Positions 1 to 6,322 of a DNA stretch of 22,121 bases are shown here, piece after piece. The stretch covers positions 1 through 22,121 of the forward strand of contig JPUR01000126.1 of NCBI GenBank assembly GCA_001321835.1. Direction: 5' to 3'. Source of the stretch: Marinosulfonomonas sp. PRT-SC04. GTDB lineage: Bacteria; Pseudomonadota; Alphaproteobacteria; Rhodobacterales; Rhodobacteraceae. Position numbers and translations under genes: made by a program. Numbering within the stretch: position 1 is the stretch's first letter; the number at the start of each line of letters is the position of its first letter. The notes beneath the pieces were generated by a model, which made no database searches, had not been told where the DNA came from, and saw only the letters and a program-made list of their open reading frames with translations.

Positions 1-36
1 CGCCTGCTCAAGTGATGAAAAACTCTGCTGTTTCAA
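1..36 (-). CDS. Possible 5' end of a further gene, TTG start, cut by window edge
   Basis: Reading leftward, a TTG codon at 36 opens a frame that stays open to the edge (12 codons, KQQSFSSLEQA after the initiator). An AGAGGA Shine-Dalgarno-like motif (complement of 44-49) sits 7 nt before it, which is ideal spacing, and the frame starts about 30 bp after the lipoprotein stop on the same strand. The product cannot be recognised from so few residues. It could equally be non-coding sequence that happens to contain an RBS-like hexamer. Confidence 0.3.
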   Translation of the reverse strand, partial: MKQQSFSSLEQA

Positions 37-65
37 GGCCAAATCCTCTGTAATTCCTGCCAGAA

Positions 66-881
66 TTATAGCACAGAAATCTGGGCGTTGTTCAGAGGTT
101 CCCTAACTTTCTGAAAGGTTTTATCCGTGGCCATTGAGTGTTGCGCCTGACTGCTCGAAAGTAAAAGTAATTGTTCATGAAAAACCGGTGATTCCAGCAA
201 CGCAAGCGAAGCTGTAAACTGGCGTGGGCAACCATCTTTGAAGCCGGTTATGTAATGTGTCCGCGGCTGGGTTGTGGACGGGTCGCTGTCATACAGCCGG
301 TATCCTTTGCCGCCTTCGGGAAAACGGTCAACTTCTTTGCCCAGTTGTTTGGTTTCCACCCCGCAAGCCAGCTCGATCTGACCAAACGGCAACATCATCC
401 CAGTGTTCGGCTGGCTGGGCTTGCGGCGGCGCGGCCCGAACAAGCCTCTGGGCTTAACTTCGGGAATGGACGCAAGGGCGGCGGCCTCAGATTGGCTCGC
501 AACATCCGCAGAATTCGAGCCCTCGGCGGTATCCGTCGGCGCATCGACAACACCATCCGTGACCGCCAGCGCGTCAGAACCGGTGGGCAACGTCACAATC
601 TTTGCCGCATTACGGCGTCCGAACAACGCAGCCAATCCACGGCGTGGCTTTGCCGGCGCAACCTGCAAGGGCGGAACCGTTTCCAAAACAGGCACATTCT
701 CAACGCGTTCCGGCTCTTGCAGCACCGTTTCAACCGCCTCGGCATCCGCCGAGATCAACCCGCTTTCGGGCGCGTTTTTAGCCAGTTCCATCTCATTCAG
801 AATCGGCAGCTCAGGGGCGCCGAAACAGCCCGCGAGCAGCAATAATAAAATTGCACACGCCCCGATCCGCACCCCTAACAT
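66..881 (-). CDS. Putative lipoprotein with proline/alanine-rich linker
   Basis: This is an unrecognised protein of about 271 aa. The N-terminus is a short lipoprotein signal: a hydrophobic run of leucines ending in a lipobox (LLAGC, Cys19), so it should be acylated and anchored to a membrane on the periplasmic side. Residues about 25-165 are Ala/Pro/Glu-rich low-complexity linker with two similar basic patches (RRGLAALFGRR near 80-90, RGLFGPRRRK near 144-153). The C-terminal ~100 residues look folded and contain two cysteines (ACGVE and DGCPR). It overlaps the dnaE stop by 7 bp, suggesting translational coupling. Start choice: the GAGGA in the dnaE tail abuts ATG 881 with no spacer, but lies 9 nt from the in-frame GTG at 872, so the real start may be GTG 872, which removes three residues and keeps the signal intact. 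Function unknown. Confidence 0.75.
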   Translation of the reverse strand: MLGVRIGACAILLLLLAGCFGAPELPILNEMELAKNAPESGLISADAEAVETVLQEPERVENVPVLETVPPLQVAPAKPRRGLAALFGRRNAAKIVTLPTGSDALAVTDGVVDAPTDTAEGSNSADVASQSEAAALASIPEVKPRGLFGPRRRKPSQPNTGMMLPFGQIELACGVETKQLGKEVDRFPEGGKGYRLYDSDPSTTQPRTHYITGFKDGCPRQFTASLALLESPVFHEQLLLLSSSQAQHSMATDKTFQKVREPLNNAQISVL

Positions 882-3800
882 TCCTCGACGGTGACAACTC
901 CGCCAAGGCTTTTGATTGCCCCTTTGATCTGTGGGTTGACCGGATAATCCTTGGCCAGAGAAATCTCGACCTCTCCTGGCAAGGCTGGATCCATCAGGCA
1001 GAAAATCACCGGCCCGCCGCTGCGCGAAGTGCCGTCCTTAACCGCGCGCTCCAACACGCTGGCCACTGAAATCACCGCCTCGGCGCAGTTCACGAATACC
1101 CGCAACCCCATTGTTCCAGCCTCGGCGGCGACGCTATCAATCGGTTGTGCGCCGCGGGCCAACAGCTTTAATTGCTCGCCCTCCATAGTCGCCTCGACGC
1201 TCAAAACCACATTGGTGCCGGCTTCCAGCAGGTCACCCGCAGCCTCCAAAGTATCGGAAAATACCGTGACCTCATAAAGGCCGGTCGGGTCCGACAATTG
1301 CACAAAGGCAAAGCGGTTGCCGCGGGCTGATTTTCGCTCCTGCTTGCTGGCCACCGCTCCGGCCATTTTCACCATGCAAGCACCCATTTCGGCTTTGCGC
1401 TCAACCTCGGTCAACGTCATCACGCCTTGGCGTTTCAACGGCACCATATAATCATCCAACGGGTGCCCCGACAGGTAAAACCCGACCGCTTTATGTTCCT
1501 CTGACAGGCGCTCGTTTGGCAGCCCATCGTCAACCGTGATCAGACGCGGTTCGGGCAGATCATCACCGGCTTCGCCAAACAATGACACCTGATTGGAATT
1601 GCGCTGCTCGTGGATCGCCGCAGAATAGGCCACCAATGGCTCCAGGCTACCAAACACGCGGGCGCGATTGCGGTCCAACACGTCAAATGCACCGGCGCGG
1701 GCCAGCATTTCAAGCGGCCGTTTACCAACCCGTTTCATATCAACCCGCCGCGCGAAATCGAACAGCGACACGAAAATATCATCGCCTCGGGCATCGGTGA
1801 TCAGGCGCATCGCCTCGACCCCAACATTTTTCAAACCGCCCAGACCGTAGACCACCTTGCCGTCCGCCACACTGAAAAGTGCTTCGGATTCATTGACATT
1901 GGGCAGCACAATTTCAAGGCTCAGCCCCTTGGTGATTTCTTCTTTATACACCCCCAACTTGTCAGTCAGGTGGATGTCGCAATTCATTACACCGGCCATA
2001 AATTCAACCGGATGGTTCGCCTTCAACCACGCGGTTTGATAGCTGACCACCGCATAGGCCGCGGCGTGAGATTTGTTAAAACCGTAGTTGGCGAATTTTT
2101 CCAACAGATCGAAAACTTCATTGGCTTTCTTCTTGTCGACGCCATTCTCCATCGCGCCTTTTTCGAATTTGGGCCGCTCCTTGGCCATTTCCTCGGCGAT
2201 CTTTTTACCCATCGCACGACGCAGCAAATCAGCGCCACCCAAGGAATATCCAGCCATTACCTGCGCGATCTGCATCACCTGTTCCTGATAAACAATGATG
2301 CCTTGGGTTTCTTCCAGCAGGTGGTCGATCAACGGGTGAACCGACTCACGTTCTTTTAGCCCGTTTTTGACCTCACAATAGGTCGGAATATTTTCCATCG
2401 GACCGGGGCGGTACAGCGCCACCAGCGCCACGATATCCTCGATGCAATTTGGCTTCATACGCTTTAGCGCGTCCATCATGCCACTGGATTCCACCTGAAA
2501 CACCGCAACAGTTTTGGCGCTGGCATAGAGCTTGTATGTTTTTTCGTCATCCAGCGGGATCGCACCAATATCGATGTCGACACCGCGCAGCTTTATCATA
2601 TCCAGCGCATTCTGGATCACCGTCAGGGTTTTTAGGCCCAGAAAATCGAACTTCACCAACCCGGCCTGCTCGACCCATTTCATGTTAAATTGGGTGGCCG
2701 GCATGTCAGAACGCGGATCCTGATACAGTGGCACCAGCTCGTCAATTGGCCGGTCACTAATCACCACACCGGCGGCGTGGGTCGAGGCATTTCGAAGCAA
2801 ACCCTCAACTTGTTGTCCGTAATTCAACAGCCGTGCCACCACTGGCTCGGCCTTGGCTTCCTCACGCAAACGTGGCTCATCCGCCAATGCTTTTTCGATC
2901 GAAACCGGTTTCACACCCTCAACAGGGATCAGTTTTGACAGCCGGTCCACCTGCCCATATGGCATCTGTAAAACACGGCCAATATCGCGCACAGCCGCCT
3001 TGGACAGCAGCGCCCCGAAGGTGATGATTTGCCCGACCTTATCGCGGCCATATTTTTCCTGAACATAGCGGATCACCTCCTCGCGCCGGTCCATACAAAA
3101 ATCGATATCGAAATCAGGCATTGAAACCCGCTCAGGGTTCAAGAACCGCTCGAACAAAAGGTTATAGCGGAGCGGATCAAGGTCGGTGATTTTCAGGGAA
3201 TAGGCCACCAGAGAGCCCGCACCCGACCCACGCCCAGGGCCAACTGGGATGTTGTTATCAATGGCATATTTAATGAAATCGGCAACGATCAAAAAGTATC
3301 CGGGAAAGCCCATCCCCTCGATGATTCCCAGCTCGAAATCCAGCCGCGCCTCATAGTCCTTAACCTCGGCGGAATGCGGAATAACCGCAAGGCGTGCCTT
3401 CAACCCTTCCTCAGATTGGCGGCGCAATTCGACCACTTCGTCGTCGGCGAATTTTGGCAGGATCGGGTCGCGGCGATAGGTGGCAAAAGAACAACGTTTG
3501 GCGATTTCAACGGTATTGGCTATCGCCTCGGGCAGGTCGGCAAACAGGGTGACCATTTCCTGTTGAGATTTGAAATAATGCTGCGGCGTCAGGCGGCGGC
3601 GCGGCGCTTGTTGGTCCACATAGGCACCATCGGCGATGCACAACAACGCATCATGTGCCTCATACATTTCGGTTTTGGGGAAATAGACATCATTGGTCGC
3701 CACCAGCGGCAAATCCATCACATAAGCCATCTCGACCAAGGCCCGCTCAGAGGCGCGTTCAGCCTCGGTGCATTGCCCGCCTTCGCCCGGATGGCGCTGC

Positions 3801-4321
3801 AACTCAACATACAACCGGTCTGGATAAATCGCGGCCAAACGCTGCATCAAGACCTGCGCTTTGGAGCGTTGCGCATTCAATAGCAGCACCCCAAACGGAC
3901 CTTCAGGCCCGCCCGTTAAACAAATCAAGCCACCGGAATATTTCTCCAGATCATCCGCCGAGACCTGCGGCACTTGCCCGTCTGCCTCTAGATACAGGCA
4001 GGAATTTAGCTTCATCAGGTTCAGATAGCCCTGCTCGCTTTGCGCCAGTAAAACCAAGCCCGCCGGTGCGCGTGGCTTCTCACCCACCTCGGCCGGATCA
4101 TAGGTGAAATCGACCTGACAGCCAACGATCGGCTGCACCCCCGCATCCAGCGCTGTGACCGAAAATTCGAGCGCTGCAAACATATTGTTGGTATCGGTCA
4201 GTGCGATGGCGGGCATCTTGTATTTATCAACAAGGCCCATCATTTTTTTGATCGGCACAGCCCCCTCTAACAGAGAGTACTGACTGTGAACGCGCAGGTG
4301 TATGAATCGGGGATCTGACAT
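875..4321 (-). CDS. dnaE: DNA polymerase III alpha subunit
   Basis: Replicative polymerase of the DNA polymerase III holoenzyme; cytoplasmic, extends primers at the replication fork while tethered to the sliding clamp. At 1148 aa it is close to the 1160 aa of E. coli DnaE. The N-terminal PHP domain begins at residue 5 (HLRVHSQYSLLEG). The Pol3 catalytic palm carries PDFDIDF at 402-408 (D403 and D405) and KFDFLGL at 557-563 (D559), the three carboxylates expected from the E. coli enzyme. The GPGRGSGAGS loop is at 361-370. A clamp-binding motif QVSLFG is at 911-916, followed by an OB-fold region (about 985-1060) and a C-terminal domain. It lies 48 bp downstream of the VOC gene on the same strand, with only a weak RBS before ATG 4321, so it may be partly cotranscribed. 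Its stop overlaps the lipoprotein start. Confidence 0.98.
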   Translation of the reverse strand: MSDPRFIHLRVHSQYSLLEGAVPIKKMMGLVDKYKMPAIALTDTNNMFAALEFSVTALDAGVQPIVGCQVDFTYDPAEVGEKPRAPAGLVLLAQSEQGYLNLMKLNSCLYLEADGQVPQVSADDLEKYSGGLICLTGGPEGPFGVLLLNAQRSKAQVLMQRLAAIYPDRLYVELQRHPGEGGQCTEAERASERALVEMAYVMDLPLVATNDVYFPKTEMYEAHDALLCIADGAYVDQQAPRRRLTPQHYFKSQQEMVTLFADLPEAIANTVEIAKRCSFATYRRDPILPKFADDEVVELRRQSEEGLKARLAVIPHSAEVKDYEARLDFELGIIEGMGFPGYFLIVADFIKYAIDNNIPVGPGRGSGAGSLVAYSLKITDLDPLRYNLLFERFLNPERVSMPDFDIDFCMDRREEVIRYVQEKYGRDKVGQIITFGALLSKAAVRDIGRVLQMPYGQVDRLSKLIPVEGVKPVSIEKALADEPRLREEAKAEPVVARLLNYGQQVEGLLRNASTHAAGVVISDRPIDELVPLYQDPRSDMPATQFNMKWVEQAGLVKFDFLGLKTLTVIQNALDMIKLRGVDIDIGAIPLDDEKTYKLYASAKTVAVFQVESSGMMDALKRMKPNCIEDIVALVALYRPGPMENIPTYCEVKNGLKERESVHPLIDHLLEETQGIIVYQEQVMQIAQVMAGYSLGGADLLRRAMGKKIAEEMAKERPKFEKGAMENGVDKKKANEVFDLLEKFANYGFNKSHAAAYAVVSYQTAWLKANHPVEFMAGVMNCDIHLTDKLGVYKEEITKGLSLEIVLPNVNESEALFSVADGKVVYGLGGLKNVGVEAMRLITDARGDDIFVSLFDFARRVDMKRVGKRPLEMLARAGAFDVLDRNRARVFGSLEPLVAYSAAIHEQRNSNQVSLFGEAGDDLPEPRLITVDDGLPNERLSEEHKAVGFYLSGHPLDDYMVPLKRQGVMTLTEVERKAEMGACMVKMAGAVASKQERKSARGNRFAFVQLSDPTGLYEVTVFSDTLEAAGDLLEAGTNVVLSVEATMEGEQLKLLARGAQPIDSVAAEAGTMGLRVFVNCAEAVISVASVLERAVKDGTSRSGGPVIFCLMDPALPGEVEISLAKDYPVNPQIKGAIKSLGGVVTVEEC

Positions 4322-4369
4322 TTGGCCAAACTAACCTGATGCGGGGGGCTTTGAAAAGGGGCGACGCGC

Positions 4370-4735
4370 CTAAGTCAGCGGTTCCAACAGCTCGATCCGG
4401 TTGCCGAACGGATCTTCCACATAGCCGCGCGCAAACCCCGGCAGGGTATCATCGCGTAAAACCCGAACACCTGCGGCCTCTAAAACTTCCAGAAATTTTA
4501 CAACCCCTTTGACCTCAAAGGCTGGATGCGCCTTTTTGGCAGGCCTGAAGTCAGGCTCAACCCCCAGATGCACCCGCACCGATCCGCGCTCGAACCAGAC
4601 ACCGCCCCGCGCGGCCAGAATCGGTGGCTTCACAACCTCGCTCAATCCCAACAGCCCTTGATAGAATGCTCGCGCCGCTGCCTCCTGCCCTTTAGGCATG
4701 GCCAGTTGCACATGATGTAAGGTGCATATCGGCAT
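4370..4735 (-). CDS. VOC-superfamily (glyoxalase/bleomycin-resistance fold) protein
   Basis: A single-module VOC protein of 121 aa when started at ATG 4735. That start is preferred over the longer frame from 4756 because AGGAGA (complement of 4741-4746) lies 5 nt upstream. The fold signature is visible: a first beta strand with LHHVQLAMP, a helix ending in FYQGLLGL, the middle strands GGVWFERGSVRVHLG, HPAFEV, then the final YVEDPFGNRIELLEP. Candidate metal ligands are the N-terminal His pair and the C-terminal Glu of RIELLE. VOC proteins span lyases, isomerases, dioxygenases and binding proteins, so the reaction cannot be assigned. It is divergent from xdhA across a shared region with a perfect palindrome, so coregulation with purine oxidation is possible but not shown; it also precedes dnaE. 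Confidence 0.85.
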   Translation of the reverse strand: MPICTLHHVQLAMPKGQEAAARAFYQGLLGLSEVVKPPILAARGGVWFERGSVRVHLGVEPDFRPAKKAHPAFEVKGVVKFLEVLEAAGVRVLRDDTLPGFARGYVEDPFGNRIELLEPLT

Positions 4736-4771
4736 GCGGATCTCCTGAAAACTCAATGCGCTGGCAGCTTA

Positions 4772-4789
4772 GGTATACATATGTATACC
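4772..4789. promoter_or_regulatory. Perfect 18-bp palindrome, likely operator between VOC gene and xdhA
   Basis: GGTATACATATGTATACC is identical to its reverse complement over 18 bp. It contains two GTATAC cores separated by ATAT. Palindromes built on GTATAC are typical of GntR-family (FadR/FCD-type) operators, so a GntR-type repressor is the best guess, but no regulator gene lies in the window. It is 37 bp upstream of the VOC ATG and about 157 bp upstream of the preferred xdhA ATG, and overlaps the -10 of a predicted leftward promoter. Confidence 0.6.
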
Positions 4790-4810
4790 GTATATATTGT
4801 GATAAATCAA
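4782..4810 (-). promoter_or_regulatory. Predicted leftward sigma70-type promoter for the VOC gene
   Basis: On the minus strand a -35 TTGATT (4810-4805) is followed by a 17-nt spacer (4804-4788) and a -10 TATACA (4787-4782). Each hexamer matches consensus at four of six positions. The -10 lies inside the palindrome, so a bound repressor would block it. A weaker rightward pair (CTGGCA 4761-4766, 17 nt, TATACC 4784-4789) also places its -10 in the palindrome and could drive xdhA. Confidence 0.4.
4797..4810. promoter_or_regulatory. FNR/CRP-like half-matching box
   Basis: TTGTGATAAATCAA resembles the FNR/DNR consensus TTGAT-N4-ATCAA with one perfect half (ATCAA) and one imperfect half (TTGTG, which is closer to CRP). 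It lies between the palindrome and xdhA and overlaps the -35 of the predicted leftward promoter. This is a pattern match only. Confidence 0.2.
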
Positions 4811-4945
4811 TAAATTCATTGCTTTGTCACAGCGTATCGGTTCTGTTCAAAGGTGGTCAAACAGTCGCACCCCCGCTTTACGTCGCATCGGGCGGGCCTG
4901 CGTTATGACCTTGGGATGGAAAAGAACGCGGCACGGAAATTCACT

Positions 4946-6322
4946 ATGTCGGACATCGTATTTCTTCTAAACGGAGAAGCTACGCGCGTCACAGGACAGC
5001 CAATAACCCGCACCTTGCTGGATTGGCTGCGTGAAACCAAGCACCTAACCGGCACCAAAGAGGGCTGCAATGAGGGTGATTGCGGCGCTTGCACTGTGAT
5101 GGTCACTGATGCCAATGGCGCGCAATCTCTGAACGCTTGTATCCTGCTTTTGCCGCAGTTGCATGGCAAGGCCGTGCGCACCGTTGAGGGCATCAGCGGC
5201 CCCGACGGCACCCCGCATCCGGTGCAAGACGCGATGGTCAAACATCACGGCTCGCAATGCGGATTCTGCACGCCGGGCATCGTGGTGTCACTGGCGGTGG
5301 GTCACCTGAACGGGGCCACGAATTTCGATGAGCAATTGGCCGGCAACCTGTGCCGTTGCACCGGATACGCGCCGATCATTCGCGCGGCCGAAGCTGCCAA
5401 AGATGCGCCAGTGCCCGCTTGGATGGCCGAGGATTTGACCGCACTTAAAGGCATGATTGAAACATCTGAGTCCTACATGCCAACCAGCACCGACGCGCTG
5501 GCCGACTGGTATTTGGCCAACCCCGAGGCGACGCTGATTGGCGGGGCCACCGACGTTGGACTGTGGGTCACAAAGCGGTTGCAGGATTTGCCACAGATTG
5601 CCTTTTTGAATGGCATCGATGATCTGAAACAAATCGAAGTGACCGATGACATCATCCGCATTGGCGCGGGCGTGACCATCACCGATCTCGAGACTCTGAT
5701 GGCGGATTACCACCCCTCCTTTGCCGCCATGCTGCGGCGCTATTCCTCGGTCCAAATCCGCAACGCGGCCACCATCGGCGGCAATATCGCCAACGGATCA
5801 CCCATTGGTGACGGCCCACCGGCTCTGATCGCGTTGGGCGCCAAATTGCACCTGCGCCGTGGCGATCAACGCCGCGACATGCCGCTTGAGGATTACTTTG
5901 TCGCTTACGGCAAACAAGATCGCCAAGCGGGCGAATTTGTCGAAGCCATCAGTATCCCGCGCCAAGCGGATAATTTGAAATGCTACAAGCTGACAAAACG
6001 CTTTGATCAGGATATTTCTGCGGTCTGTGGTTGCTTTATGATCCGCGTCAAAGCCGGTGAAATCGTTGAGGCCCGCATCGCCTTTGGCGGTATGGCAGGC
6101 ACCCCGCACCGCGCAGATCATGTGGAGAAATCCTTGATTGGCAGGCCGTGGAATGAAGAAACAATCACGCTTGCCCGCGCCGAATTCACCAAAGATTACA
6201 CACCGATGTCGGACATGCGCGCCTCGGCTGAGTATCGACTTGAGGCGGCGCAAAACATGCTGACACGTTATTTCCTAGAGAGCCAAGGCATCGCGACCAA
6301 TGTGCTGGAGGTGACAGCATGA
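4946..6322 (+). CDS. xdhA: Xanthine dehydrogenase small subunit (2Fe-2S and FAD domains)
   Basis: Electron-transfer subunit of the cytoplasmic XDH that oxidises hypoxanthine to xanthine and xanthine to urate, passing electrons through two 2Fe-2S clusters and FAD to NAD+. With the ATG at 4946 it is 458 aa. Cluster ligands are all visible: C41, C46, C49 and C65 of the plant-ferredoxin type domain, and C105, C108, C136, C138 of the second cluster (QCGFCTPG and NLCRCTG). The FAD domain follows from about 180, with IGGATD near 198 and ATIGGNIANGSP at 275-286, then a C-terminal CO-dehydrogenase-flavoprotein-like domain. The frame is open back to a GTG at 4853 (489 aa), but XdhA homologues begin right at the FLLNGE strand, so I choose 4946; ATG 4916 is also possible. 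The RBS is weak. First gene of the operon; its stop overlaps xdhB as ATGA. Confidence 0.96.
   Translation: MSDIVFLLNGEATRVTGQPITRTLLDWLRETKHLTGTKEGCNEGDCGACTVMVTDANGAQSLNACILLLPQLHGKAVRTVEGISGPDGTPHPVQDAMVKHHGSQCGFCTPGIVVSLAVGHLNGATNFDEQLAGNLCRCTGYAPIIRAAEAAKDAPVPAWMAEDLTALKGMIETSESYMPTSTDALADWYLANPEATLIGGATDVGLWVTKRLQDLPQIAFLNGIDDLKQIEVTDDIIRIGAGVTITDLETLMADYHPSFAAMLRRYSSVQIRNAATIGGNIANGSPIGDGPPALIALGAKLHLRRGDQRRDMPLEDYFVAYGKQDRQAGEFVEAISIPRQADNLKCYKLTKRFDQDISAVCGCFMIRVKAGEIVEARIAFGGMAGTPHRADHVEKSLIGRPWNEETITLARAEFTKDYTPMSDMRASAEYRLEAAQNMLTRYFLESQGIATNVLEVTA

Noticed and set aside
255..894. Plus-strand open frames over the lipoprotein gene
   Set aside because: They are antisense to a gene with a clear signal and lipobox, start in several frames at once, and look like complement-strand Arg/Ala-rich shadows.
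1610..2359. 249-aa plus-strand frame inside dnaE
   Set aside because: It is antisense to the conserved dnaE catalytic and finger region; no RBS and no recognisable domain.
4798..4831. TGTGA ... TCACA as a CRP site
   Set aside because: The two halves are about 24 bp apart; CRP sites have a 6-bp gap, so this is not a standard site.
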